From NCBI GenBank assembly GCA_038330085.1, contig JBBQNP010000005.1, positions 5,303-69,302 of the forward strand: 64,000 bases of DNA. Direction: 5' to 3'. Of the stretch, positions 44,543-53,686 are shown piece by piece; position 1 is the first letter of the stretch; each line of letters opens with the position of its first letter. The notes under the pieces are model-generated. The model searched no databases, was not told the DNA's origin, and worked only from the letters and a program-made list of their open reading frames with translations. The stretch is from JAEUIA01 sp038330085 (lineage in GTDB: Bacteria > Planctomycetota > UBA1135 > GCA-002686595). A program made the translations under genes and the position numbers.

Positions 44543-44807
44543 CTATTTCATGGAGACGCGGAGGGTGAACGTGTCGATCTGTGCGGCTCGGACTCGTGGA
44601 TCGAATCTGCCGCGGGGAAGAGGAATCGGGTGCGGGGCATGGGCGCGCACCATTCGAGCCTTGCTTCCACACTGTGCGGGAATGGGGCGCGGATCGACCG
44701 GGTTCTCGGCGGTTGGACGCAGAGGTAAGGTCGACGGCGGAACGATTCCTCGGTGTCGATCCTGCGCGCGGGAGTTGGGCGCTGCCGGGATCGGCGGTGG
44801 AGTTTGG

Positions 44808-44881
44808 GGTGGCCAAGGGGACTCGAACCCCCGACCCTCAGGACCACAACCTGATGCTCTAACCAACTGAGCTATGGCCAC
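44808..44881 (-). tRNA. tRNA-His (anticodon GTG)
   Basis: A full cloverleaf on the minus strand. The acceptor stem GTGGCCA pairs with TGGCCAC, the D arm contains AGCTCAGTTGGTTAGAGC, and the anticodon stem TCAGG/CCTGA encloses the loop TTGTGGT with anticodon GTG. The T arm contains GGTTCGAGTCC. The base before position 1 is G (44882) and the discriminator is C (44808), the G-1:C73 identity pair of tRNA-His. CCA follows directly (44807-44805), so it is encoded in the genome. Confidence 0.97.
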
Positions 44882-45138
44882 CGTCCACACGGCCCAAGTG
44901 GGCGCGACCGTGCCCCCGCCGATGCGAGGGGGCAAGAGAATCGGGCCGATCCGCATCGAAGTCAAGCACGACACGCCGGGAGGGGCGGGTGGTTCGGGTA
45001 GTTCGGGTGGGGCCGGCGCGGCATGGGCGGATTCGCGGGCTGGCTCGCGGCCGCGGGGGTAGTGTGCTTTCGCGAGGGTTCGATCCGCGGCAGGCTATAC
45101 GGGGCGCCGACCGGCTGGGCTCGTCGACGCGTGCTCCG

Positions 45139-45522
45139 ATGTCCAGATCCGAACCTGACGACGTGCCGAAGAAGAGCTTCGGCAACATGAGCGACGACCA
45201 CTGGTCGCGCGCACGCGCAGGGACCAACGCCGAAGCACTCGACTACTACCGCGAGCGCTCGCTTGCGCCCGGCGTGAAGGAGGGCGGGACCGAGCGCAAC
45301 TTCTACTGCATGCGCTGCGACGGCGTGATCCCCCACGAGCCGCCTCCCTCCGCTTGTCCGCACTGCGGCGAGCCCACCACCGAAGGCGCGAAGCGCTACT
45401 TCAACTGGGTCGAGATCAACGACCCGCCGCGCTCCGACGCGCGTGCCGTGCTGCTCCCTGTCCTCCTCGTGATGTCGCTCGTCGGCATCCTGTGCGTCGC
45501 CCTGTGGTGGTTCCTGCGATGA
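45139..45522 (+). CDS. Small zinc-ribbon membrane protein
   Basis: 127 residues. Two CxxC pairs (YCMRCDG and CPHCGEP, about residues 55-80) form a zinc ribbon, and one C-terminal membrane helix (VLLPVLLVMSLVGILCVALWWFL) ends the protein. ATG 45139 precedes MSRSEPDDVPKKS. The stop overlaps the start of the ThiF-like gene (ATGA). The function is unknown; fixed coupling to the next two genes suggests a shared pathway. Confidence 0.75.
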   Translation: MSRSEPDDVPKKSFGNMSDDHWSRARAGTNAEALDYYRERSLAPGVKEGGTERNFYCMRCDGVIPHEPPPSACPHCGEPTTEGAKRYFNWVEINDPPRSDARAVLLPVLLVMSLVGILCVALWWFLR

Positions 45523-46598
45523 ACGATTTCGCCAAGCGCTTCGAGCGCCAGACCCGCTTCACGCAGCTCGGCCTCCGCGGACAGGAACAGCTCCAGACCG
45601 CGCGCGTGCTCGTCGTCGGCTGCGGCGCTCTCGGCGGTGCGCTGGCGCAGAGCCTCGTGCGTTCCGGCATCGGTCATCTCGTGATCGTCGATCGCGACGT
45701 CGTCGAGGAATCGAACCTGCCCAGGCAAGTTCTCTTCGAAACACGCCACGCGCACGAGCACGTCGAAAAAGCGATCGCCGCGCGCGAGACGCTCGAGAAG
45801 ATCGGTGGGCCGACGCGCATCGATGCGCACGCGGAGCACCTCGACGCCGACAACGTCGAGCGCTTTGTCGCCGGTGTCGACCTCGTTCTGGACGGCACCG
45901 ACAACCTGGAGACGCGCTACCTCGTCAACGATGTGTGCGTCGAGCGCAGCCTGCCCTGGGTCTACGGCGGCGTCGTCGGTGCGAGCGGTCTCGTCATGCC
46001 GATCCTGCCCGGTCGCGGTCCCTGCCTCGCGTGCTTGTTCCCCGAACCTCCCGCCGCGGGCGTCTTGCCGACGTGCGAAACGGCCGGCGTGATCCAACCG
46101 GCGGTCGCGCTCGTCGCGGCGCTGCAGGCGGGGCTCGCGCTGCGCATCCTCGCGACGCGCAGCTCCGGCGGAACCTCCACCGACAAGGCGAGCGGATCGA
46201 CGAGCGCCAAGGCCGCTTCTCCGCTCGAAGCGCGCCTCTACGACCTCGACGCGTGGGACGGTCACGTGCGCGAGCTGCGCGTCGAGCGCGATCCCGACTG
46301 CCGCTGCTGCGGCAAACGCGACTTCCGTTTCTTGCGCGAACCGTCGGTGCGCCGCGCGGTCAGCTTGTGCGGGCGCAACACCGTGCAGGTGCGCGGCGCG
46401 CGCGCGAAGCCCGATCTCGAGCGCCTCGCCGTCGCTCTGGCTCCGGTCGCGCGCGACGTGCGCCGATCGGGCGCGATCCTGCGCTTCGCGGTCGACGACG
46501 AGCGCTACACGGTGTTCGCCGACGGCCGCGCGTTGATCGAGGGCACCGACGACACCGACCGCGCGCTCGCGCTGTACGACCGCTACGTCGGATCGTGA
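45519..46598 (+). CDS. ThiF/MoeB-family adenylyltransferase
   Basis: A 359-residue E1-like enzyme that adenylates the C-terminal glycine of a ubiquitin-like sulfur carrier (MoaD or ThiS type). The nucleotide motif VVGCGALGG lies at 32-40 and IVDRDVVEESNLPRQ at 56-70. The fold-specific DGTDNLETRYLVND and the catalytic-cysteine region PTCETAGV follow. Zinc ligands are CLAC and CRCC. The C-terminal part resembles that of ThiF-type enzymes in having a short domain ending FADGRALIEGTDDTDRA. No MoaD or ThiS gene is adjacent. GTGA overlap joins it to the next gene. Confidence 0.88.
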   Translation: MNDFAKRFERQTRFTQLGLRGQEQLQTARVLVVGCGALGGALAQSLVRSGIGHLVIVDRDVVEESNLPRQVLFETRHAHEHVEKAIAARETLEKIGGPTRIDAHAEHLDADNVERFVAGVDLVLDGTDNLETRYLVNDVCVERSLPWVYGGVVGASGLVMPILPGRGPCLACLFPEPPAAGVLPTCETAGVIQPAVALVAALQAGLALRILATRSSGGTSTDKASGSTSAKAASPLEARLYDLDAWDGHVRELRVERDPDCRCCGKRDFRFLREPSVRRAVSLCGRNTVQVRGARAKPDLERLAVALAPVARDVRRSGAILRFAVDDERYTVFADGRALIEGTDDTDRALALYDRYVGS

Positions 46599-47299
46599 AG
46601 CCGGCGCTGGTCATCCTGGCTGCCGGCGCTTCGACGCGCCTCGCCGCATGCAAGGCGCTCGTGCCACTCACGCCGCGGTGCGCGCTCGACCTCTTGCTGG
46701 AGCAGGGCGACGTGCTCGACGACGTGCCGCCGCTCGTCGTCACCGGCAAGGATCACGACGCGATCGTGCTTGCAGTCGAGCGCTTCTCCAGCGCATCGCG
46801 CACGAGCGCGCACGTCGATCCGCACAGGTCGATCTCTGCCGAATCGAGCGAAGCTCAGGGAGGCCGTGCGAACGAGCACGCTCGCACTCCGTTGATCGCG
46901 CGCAACGCGGAGTGGGAGCGCGGTCGCACCGGCAGCGTCGCTCTCGCTGCGAGCCTGCGAAGGGGGCAGGACCTGTGCCTGGCACCGGTCGACGTGCCGC
47001 TCGTGAAACGCTCGGTGTTCGAAGCCTTGGCCCGATCCTGGCACTCGGCCGGCTCCCCGGCGCGCGGCTGGCTCGCGCCCAGACACGCCGGACGTTTCGG
47101 ACATCCGATCGTCGTGGGACGCGCACTGCTGTGGGACCTGCTGGAAAAAAGTGCCGACTTGGGACCGGACACCCCGCTCTCGGAGCTGCGCGCGCGAGCC
47201 ATGCCGGTCTTTTTCGTGGACGTCGATGACGTCGCCGTGCTCGACGACCTCGACGGTCCCGACGATTTGAGCAGACTGCGCGCGCGTTTATTCGTGTAG
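46595..47299 (+). CDS. MobA/MocA-like nucleotidyltransferase
   Basis: 234 residues from GTG 46595, overlapping the ThiF-like gene by 4 bp. LAAGASTRLAACKALVPL is the NTP-binding signature, LAPVDVPLVKRSVF holds the metal-binding Asp, and HPIVVGRALLWDLL lies near the end. This places it in the MocA/MobA NTP_transf_3 group. Together with the ThiF/MoeB homologue it could act in molybdopterin nucleotide transfer, but the substrate is not determined. A spacer region (about 70-110) is poorly conserved. Confidence 0.82.
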   Translation: MKPALVILAAGASTRLAACKALVPLTPRCALDLLLEQGDVLDDVPPLVVTGKDHDAIVLAVERFSSASRTSAHVDPHRSISAESSEAQGGRANEHARTPLIARNAEWERGRTGSVALAASLRRGQDLCLAPVDVPLVKRSVFEALARSWHSAGSPARGWLAPRHAGRFGHPIVVGRALLWDLLEKSADLGPDTPLSELRARAMPVFFVDVDDVAVLDDLDGPDDLSRLRARLFV

Positions 47300-47344
47300 G
47301 AACTACACCTCGATCGCAATCCGCTCCGATATCAGGCGCACCCC

Positions 47345-50300
47345 ATGAGCTTCCAGGGTGACGTTGGCGGAATCGGCCTCGCGGATCTGCTTCAGAGTCT
47401 GGCGCGCGGTCGTGAAGGTGTGCTGTCCTTGCTTGGCAAGGGCGGTCTGAAGGCGACTGTAGGTATCCAGGACAGCCTGGTGCACCTGCTGCCGGATCCC
47501 GACGAGGATCCCGAGATCTGGCGCCATCGCGCGCGCCAAGCGTGGGTCAAAGGTCCCGACAACCGCATCGACTCGCTGCGCATGGTCGAGATCGCGCGTG
47601 CGGCGCGCGTCGAGAACATCTTCCGCCTGCTCGATTCGGACGGAGTGCACTTCCGCTTCGCGCCGGGTCCGCTCCCCGAGCGTCCGCACGAGACGCCCGA
47701 GCTCAGCGCCGGCGAAACCGGCGAAGAGCGCAAAGGTCAACGACGCGACGCGGTCTTCATCTCGGGCATGTCGGTCGAAGGACTGTTGCTCGAGTACGCG
47801 CGCCTCAAGGACGAAGCGCAGAGCAAGAACCTCGAGTGGCCCGGCTTCGAAGACGCGGTCCTGATCGTCCTCGAAAACGGCGATCCGCCCAAGGACGTCG
47901 CGCGCTTTCATGCCGAGTGCGACGGCGAGTCGACGCTGTCGGAGATGGCTGACCGGCTCGGCTGGCCGCTGCGTCAGATCGAATTGGCCGCGGTCGGCGA
48001 GCTCTCGCGCGGCGCGTTGCGCCTCTCGACGCCGAGCGAGCTCATCGCGCTGTGCCAGCACGAAGTCGGCGCCGGTTATGCCGACCGCGGCGCCGCGCGC
48101 TTGCGCTCGTGGGCCGCATGCGCCCCGATCGGCCGGCTGCCGAGCCTCGAAGCGCAGATCTTCCAGACCGAGTGGGAAGCGGGTCGACTGCAGCCGGTGC
48201 TGCGCTCCTTGCCCGTGTCCGTCGCGCGCACGTTCCTGCGCCGACTCGACTCGGGGCTCGGCTCGCCGCTGCTCGCACTCGATCACTGGGGCGAGCTCAC
48301 GCGCGTCAAGCGCGAAGACCGCATCGCGCACGTGCGCCTCGTGCACCTGCAGACGATCGCATCGGGCGACCCGAGCGTGCCGGCAGTACGCGATCTGCTC
48401 GCGATGTCGCGTGCGTTCCTCGAGAGCGAACGCCACTTCGCCGCGGGTGCCGTGCTGCGCATCGCCGCAGCGAAGGCGCCCGAAGGCACGAACGTGCGCC
48501 TCGAGATCGGCATGGGACTGCTCTCGGCCGGCCTTGGATCCGAGGCCGTGCCGTGGATCCTCGACGCCGCGACGGCGCTGTTCGAGATCGGCGACGTCGA
48601 GAAGGCGCTGCCGCCGTTGCGCGCGCTCGTCGAAGTCGAGCCGACGAACCGCGAAGCGCGCAGGCTGCTCGCGCGCGGACGCGCGCAGGTCGTCCAGCGC
48701 ACGCTGGTCAAGAAGAACTCGTTGGTGACGATCGCGGTGGTGCTGGCACTGTCGGTCAGCGCCTTCGTCCAGTTCCGCTCGCACCAGACGTTTTCGGGCA
48801 AGGTCGAAGAGGTCAAGAGCCACTCGGCCAACCCGCACGAAGCGTTGAAGGTGCTCGACCAGCTCCTCGGCTACGACGACAGCTCGTCGGTGCGCGAGCT
48901 GCGCAATTCGCTGCTCGAGAAGGCCAAGCTCGCCGACGCTGCCGCGCGCACGGCCTGGGTCGACCGCTACAGGGAAGCACAAAACGAGTGCATGCTCGGC
49001 GATCCCGTGCTCGGGCTCAAGCGCGTGACGCAGTTGCCGGTTGCGCCGCCGCTCGTCGATTCGGACAACCCGTTGCCGCTCGAGTCCGACCTCTACAACG
49101 GCATGGGCGGCCGTATCGACGGTCAGATCAAGAGCCTTGGAACGAGCATCGAGGACACGCCGGCACAGGTCAAAGCCGAAGCCAAGATCTCGCGCCTCAT
49201 CACGGAGCTGCAAGGCGTGCTCGGGCCGACTCCCAAGAAACAGGCTGCTTTGGACTTCGCTGACTTGCTCGCGGGCTTCGCCAAGAACCTCCAGGCGCGG
49301 GGAGACAAGCGCGCGCTGGATCGGGCCGAGCGCGACAAGAGCGCGAACCTCGCCGACCAGGACCGTCTCCTGGGTGCGGCACGCGCGCACGACAAGGCAG
49401 GCGACTACCAGCACTCGATCGAGCTCTACAAGTTGCTCATCAAGAGCGACAAGGACGGCAAGATCACGCCGCTGGTCGCACCCGAGATGCAGCGTGTGCA
49501 GGCCAAGGTCGACTCGGTGGCGAATGCAACCAAGCTCGCCGAGCAGGGTCAGCACAAAGAGGCCCACGCCCTGCTCGCGAAAGCGCTCGGAGAGGATGCC
49601 GCCAACGAAGTCGTCCTGCCGTGGAAGGTCGTGACCTTCCCGGCCGGTGCGCGCGCGAAGTTCGAGGACAAGAACGAGAACGACAAGACGGCGCCCTTCG
49701 TGCTGGAGACCACCTGGCTCGAACGCACCCACTTCACGCTCTCGATGGAGGGCTACGAGTCGCGGGACCTCGTCGCCGAACACCCCGGCGACCAGAGTGT
49801 GTGGCTCTCGCGCTTGCCCGAACGCGCCTGGAATCGCGGCGGGAGAATCGAGTCGATTCCCGTGCGCGTCGGCGAAGACCAGGTCGTGTGCGATCGCAAC
49901 GGACACATCGCGCGCTTGACGAAGAGCTCGCAGCTCATCTGGTCTCACGACCTCAAGTCGCTGGGCGGAATCGGACGCTCGCCCGTGTTCTTGCCGAAGA
50001 GCCAGGGCCACCTCCTGTGCGTCACTGAAGACGGCGAAGCCTGGGTCATCGACGCCAACGACGGCACGATCGAAGGGCCGTGGTCGAACGGATCGCCGCC
50101 CGTCCTCGGCCCGACGCCGATCGACGGCGGAGCGCGCGTGCGCTTTCGCGACGGGACCGCGTTCGACTGGACCTCGCGCCTGAAGCCCGAGCCGGCGCCC
50201 GCGACCGCTGTCGAGCCGCCGCCCAACGACCGCGAGGACGAGTTTGGTGGATCGAACGCCGGTCTCGCCGTGCTGCGCCGCCGCAGCTCTTCCGCGACGC

Positions 50301-50542
50301 ATCTCGATTCGCCCTGGAGCGATCTCACCGTGGAGATCACCAGCGGCTTCTTCGTCGTACGACAGAAGAATGCGAAGGATCCGCTCTTCGCGGCGGCACG
50401 TGGAGGCGACTGGGTGTACATCGCCTGGGAAGCACCGATGGCGATGATCCCGCGCGGTCGCTTGTGGATCTCGGACGGCAAGGGCCTGCGCGCCATCGTG
50501 CCCGCCCCACCTCCCCCGCCCGAGCCGCCGCGCTCGAAGTGA
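47345..50542 (+). CDS. Large DUF4388 membrane protein with PEGA- and PQQ-like C-terminal parts
   Basis: 1065 residues. The N-terminal DUF4388 domain starts MSFQGDVGGIGLADLLQSLA and spans roughly 1-120. Helical TPR-like repeats follow (about 240-455), then one membrane helix (SLVTIAVVLALSVSAFVQF, about 458-476). A long coiled/helical region follows (about 480-760). A PEGA-like segment (THFTLSMEGYESRDL) and a short PQQ-propeller-like part (VVCDRNGHIARLTKSSQLIW and DANDGTIEGPW) end the protein. DUF4388 is known from signalling proteins of gliding and filamentous bacteria. No kinase or cyclase is present here. Confidence 0.8.
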   Translation: MSFQGDVGGIGLADLLQSLARGREGVLSLLGKGGLKATVGIQDSLVHLLPDPDEDPEIWRHRARQAWVKGPDNRIDSLRMVEIARAARVENIFRLLDSDGVHFRFAPGPLPERPHETPELSAGETGEERKGQRRDAVFISGMSVEGLLLEYARLKDEAQSKNLEWPGFEDAVLIVLENGDPPKDVARFHAECDGESTLSEMADRLGWPLRQIELAAVGELSRGALRLSTPSELIALCQHEVGAGYADRGAARLRSWAACAPIGRLPSLEAQIFQTEWEAGRLQPVLRSLPVSVARTFLRRLDSGLGSPLLALDHWGELTRVKREDRIAHVRLVHLQTIASGDPSVPAVRDLLAMSRAFLESERHFAAGAVLRIAAAKAPEGTNVRLEIGMGLLSAGLGSEAVPWILDAATALFEIGDVEKALPPLRALVEVEPTNREARRLLARGRAQVVQRTLVKKNSLVTIAVVLALSVSAFVQFRSHQTFSGKVEEVKSHSANPHEALKVLDQLLGYDDSSSVRELRNSLLEKAKLADAAARTAWVDRYREAQNECMLGDPVLGLKRVTQLPVAPPLVDSDNPLPLESDLYNGMGGRIDGQIKSLGTSIEDTPAQVKAEAKISRLITELQGVLGPTPKKQAALDFADLLAGFAKNLQARGDKRALDRAERDKSANLADQDRLLGAARAHDKAGDYQHSIELYKLLIKSDKDGKITPLVAPEMQRVQAKVDSVANATKLAEQGQHKEAHALLAKALGEDAANEVVLPWKVVTFPAGARAKFEDKNENDKTAPFVLETTWLERTHFTLSMEGYESRDLVAEHPGDQSVWLSRLPERAWNRGGRIESIPVRVGEDQVVCDRNGHIARLTKSSQLIWSHDLKSLGGIGRSPVFLPKSQGHLLCVTEDGEAWVIDANDGTIEGPWSNGSPPVLGPTPIDGGARVRFRDGTAFDWTSRLKPEPAPATAVEPPPNDREDEFGGSNAGLAVLRRRSSSATHLDSPWSDLTVEITSGFFVVRQKNAKDPLFAAARGGDWVYIAWEAPMAMIPRGRLWISDGKGLRAIVPAPPPPPEPPRSK

Positions 50543-50618
50543 GCTCGTCGCGCGTCTGCGCGGCGACGATGCGTCGCGCGCGTTGGCTCGTCGCGAGCGA
50601 GTAGACTAGCCTGCGATC

Positions 50619-51554
50619 ATGGGGACGGTCGTCGGCAAGCAGATGTCGCGCGCGAATTCGCGCCGCACCGCCATCCTCGCATGCGTCGCGTTCGCGTGCG
50701 TCGCCTGCCTGCACACGCAGCCGGATCCGGAGCACCCTCCGCTCGACGAGAACACCGCGAGCAATCCCCCTCCGTCCGTGACCCCGGACATCGACGAGGC
50801 TTTGCAGACGACGGGCACCGCGAACCACGCCGATTCACGGCCCGAGGTCACCACTCCCTCCCCAACCGCTCGCCAAGTCGCTCCCGTCGAGGTCGCGTTG
50901 CCCGCCGATTGGTCCAGCACGCCGCGCGACGCGTTTGCCGCCGACCTCCAGCGCTGGTTGCCGATCGACGGACGCATTCGGCTCGACGCGGCATCGATCG
51001 CTACGCTCTCGCGCGCTCTTCGGCCGTCCGACGAGAACAGCGTGCGCGCAGCGGTGATCCTCGGCAGGACGCAGGATCCACGCGCGGGAGATGTGCTGCT
51101 CGCGCGCCTCGAAGCGCGCGTGCCCGAACGGCCCGGAATGCTCTTCGCCGGCGACGTGGTGGCAGCCGCGGCGTTCTCGAGCGGTGCGAGCGCGCCCGAT
51201 GCCGGTGCGCGTCTCGAAGCGCTGTCTCGCGGTAGCGGTGCGCATCCCGTGCTCGACGTGCGCGTCGAGTGCGCAGCGGCGAGCCTCCTTCTCGGACGCG
51301 ACGGTGCGATCCCCTTCCTGCTCGCCTTCTTGCGCGAAGGCACTTCGGCGCAGGATCCACGGCCGGACTGGACGCGGCTGGATTTCGACGACGAGCGCCT
51401 GTTGCGCCTGCAGGACCGCGCCGCGCGCGCGTTGTCGGCACATCTGGGCATCGCCTGCGCGTTCCGCGCTCATGCATCCGTCGCCGTCCGCGAGAGCGAG
51501 ATCGCGCGCCTCTCCAACTTGATCGCGAACCGGGGACGCGCGAGCTCGCGCTGA
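50619..51554 (+). CDS. Lipoprotein of unknown function with HEAT-like helical region
   Basis: 311 residues. The signal sequence (TAILACVAFACVAC) ends in a lipobox-like FACVAC, so lipid anchoring is likely. A Pro/Thr/Glu-rich spacer (about 38-95) leads to a helical region with repeat-like stretches SVRAAVILGRTQDPRAGD and VRVECAAASLLLGRDGA. It precedes the carboxypeptidase-regulatory-like gene by 5 bp. ATG 50619 lacks a strong ribosome-binding site; ATG 50643 is an alternative. Confidence 0.7.
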   Translation: MGTVVGKQMSRANSRRTAILACVAFACVACLHTQPDPEHPPLDENTASNPPPSVTPDIDEALQTTGTANHADSRPEVTTPSPTARQVAPVEVALPADWSSTPRDAFAADLQRWLPIDGRIRLDAASIATLSRALRPSDENSVRAAVILGRTQDPRAGDVLLARLEARVPERPGMLFAGDVVAAAAFSSGASAPDAGARLEALSRGSGAHPVLDVRVECAAASLLLGRDGAIPFLLAFLREGTSAQDPRPDWTRLDFDDERLLRLQDRAARALSAHLGIACAFRAHASVAVRESEIARLSNLIANRGRASSR

Positions 51555-51559
51555 CGCTC

Positions 51560-53680
51560 ATGCACGCGCGCGCACGTTCGACGCACGAGAGCGGGAGGTC
51601 CGTGTTGGCCCTCGTGCTGGCGGCTGCGCTCCTGGTCGTCGCCGTCGTGATCGTGCTCGTCTACTCGAATCGCGGCAATGCGACGCGTCCTCCGATCCAT
51701 CCGCTCGAACACGGAGGCGGCTCGACGTCCACGACCACACCCACCGACGGAACGCGCACGAGCGTGCCCGACCCGATCACGCCTCACAACACCGGCACGG
51801 ACACGCACGCGAGCACGACCACCCCGGCCGCCGGCGATGCGTGGCGCGTCGCGGGTCGCGTGCGGGCGCACGGCGCCGTTCCGCTGGCGGATGCCGAGGT
51901 ACGCGTCGAGATGAAGGTCGCAGGAGAGACGCGCGCGCTCGGAGAAACGCGCACGGCGGCAGACGGCACGTACGAAGTCGTCGCGCCGGCGCTGGGCGAG
52001 CTCGATCCGCTGTCGGCCTCGCTCTGCGAGATCAGCGCGTCGGTCGAAGCGCCGCACCATGCGCCGGGACGCGCGCTCGCGACGTTCGACGCACACGCGG
52101 GCGACCACACTGTGCGCCTCGACGTGCGGGTCGAGCCCGGCGAGCGTTTGACCGGCCGCATCGTCGATGCGCACGCAAAACCGGTCGCGGACGCGAGCGT
52201 GCGTCTCTCCGTCGCGAGCGCGAAGGGCGGCGTCGCAGGCTTCGTGCTCGTGCAGGAAGTCCAGAGCGGGACGAACGGACGCTTCGACCTCGGCTTCTTA
52301 TCCGCGGCGCGTTACCACCTGTCGGCGCGCGCCGACGGGATCGGCACGGCCTTCGTCGACGCGCTCGATCTCGGTGCCGACGCACCGCGCGACCTGGGTG
52401 ACGTCGCCCTCGCGGGCGGCGATCCGATCGCGGGCACCGTCACGCACACGGGCGGAGAGCCCGCGGCCTTCTTCGAGATCTGGGCGTTCGACGCCGACTT
52501 CGCCGCGCAACCGGATGCGATGTCGCTGGTGGTGCGCCGGGCTCCCGATGTCGAGCGCGCCGACGGCTTGACGGTCACGCGCACGTGGACGGATGCATCC
52601 GGCCGCTTCGAGTTGAAGGGGCTGCGCCCCGGGCAGTACGTGCTGCGCTCGCCCGACACGCGCGCTGTGCTCGAGCCGCACCAAGCGCGCTTCGAGCCCG
52701 GCGTTAAGGACCTCGACGTGCAACTGCAGTCGAGCTCGATCGTCGTGCACGTGCGCGATGAGGACGGCCGGCCGGTGCGCGGAGCGAACGTGCGCCTCAC
52801 GGAGCTCTCGACGCTTCCCGACGGCACGCACGAGGCAGCGGGATCGCGTGTGGTCACGGCACGCGGGACTGACGCGTCGGCCGTTTTCTGCGCCGACCCC
52901 GAAGCACCCTACGCGATCGACGCGTACACGCAGAGCCGGCGCAGCGCCGAAGTGTTCGTGACGCTCTCGCAGAACGAGTTCGTGCACGACGTCGACGTGC
53001 TCTTGCCGCGCAAGCAGGCGATGGGCCGCATCCAGCTCGACGTGCAAGGCGAAGATGGCCGGCCGCTCGAGCACCTGCAGGTCGAGTTGCACACGAGCGT
53101 GACGCGCGCGCGGCGTGAGGACGTGGGCCTGATCGAGTCGGACGAGCACGGTCTCCTGCCGCCCGTTCCATGCGGGACGTACGACCTCTTCGTCGGCTAC
53201 GCGCCGGGCACGGATCGCGATCACTTCCCAGTGCGCACGCAGCAGCCGGTGACCGTCGCGGCCGGCGATCCCGCGCGTGTGAGCCTGCGCCCCCACCGCG
53301 GTGCGCGCGTGCGGGTGACGCTGGAGGTCGACGGACCCACGCCGCCGGGAATGGCCGCGGACAGTTCGAGCGGCTCACGTCCGCTCACCGACGACGATCG
53401 GCGCACGCGCTTCGGCGTGTCGATCGTCGTGTCGCGCACCGACGGAATTGCGGGAAAGAACCTGCAGTTCCGGCTCGAAGGCGGCGCGGAGCGCGGCGGA
53501 AAGGGCGCGCTCGAATCGCGCCTGCTCCCCGGCGAGACCGCCACGTGCCTCGAGATCGTCGAGCCGGGCGAGGTGACGCTCTCCATCTCGGGCTCGACGG
53601 CGTGGAAAAGCGCTCCGGTTCCCGTCGCACTCGTCGCCGGCGAGACGACGCCGGTGAGCCTGCGCGTGCGCGCGCGCTGA
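51560..53680 (+). CDS. Membrane-anchored carboxypeptidase-regulatory-like domain protein
   Basis: 706 residues, one N-terminal membrane anchor (VLALVLAAALLVVAVVIVLVY) and a Thr/Pro-rich stalk (about 45-95). At least five carboxypeptidase-regulatory/CNA-B-like beta repeats follow, recognisable by GRVRAHGAVPLADAEV, GRIVDAHAKPVADASVRL, GRFELKGLRPGQYVL and VRDEDGRPVRGANVRL. The architecture equals that of 27627-29828, so the two are paralogues. The gene lies 5 bp after the lipoprotein gene and ends 6 bp before the convergent toroid protein gene. Confidence 0.82.
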   Translation: MHARARSTHESGRSVLALVLAAALLVVAVVIVLVYSNRGNATRPPIHPLEHGGGSTSTTTPTDGTRTSVPDPITPHNTGTDTHASTTTPAAGDAWRVAGRVRAHGAVPLADAEVRVEMKVAGETRALGETRTAADGTYEVVAPALGELDPLSASLCEISASVEAPHHAPGRALATFDAHAGDHTVRLDVRVEPGERLTGRIVDAHAKPVADASVRLSVASAKGGVAGFVLVQEVQSGTNGRFDLGFLSAARYHLSARADGIGTAFVDALDLGADAPRDLGDVALAGGDPIAGTVTHTGGEPAAFFEIWAFDADFAAQPDAMSLVVRRAPDVERADGLTVTRTWTDASGRFELKGLRPGQYVLRSPDTRAVLEPHQARFEPGVKDLDVQLQSSSIVVHVRDEDGRPVRGANVRLTELSTLPDGTHEAAGSRVVTARGTDASAVFCADPEAPYAIDAYTQSRRSAEVFVTLSQNEFVHDVDVLLPRKQAMGRIQLDVQGEDGRPLEHLQVELHTSVTRARREDVGLIESDEHGLLPPVPCGTYDLFVGYAPGTDRDHFPVRTQQPVTVAAGDPARVSLRPHRGARVRVTLEVDGPTPPGMAADSSSGSRPLTDDDRRTRFGVSIVVSRTDGIAGKNLQFRLEGGAERGGKGALESRLLPGETATCLEIVEPGEVTLSISGSTAWKSAPVPVALVAGETTPVSLRVRAR

Positions 53681-53686
53681 GAGCGC

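Noticed and set aside
46973..46990. GTGCCTGGCACC sequence resembling the dispersed repeat box
   Set aside because: It encodes a conserved part (LCLAPVDVP) of the nucleotidyltransferase and lacks the second box at 36 bp.
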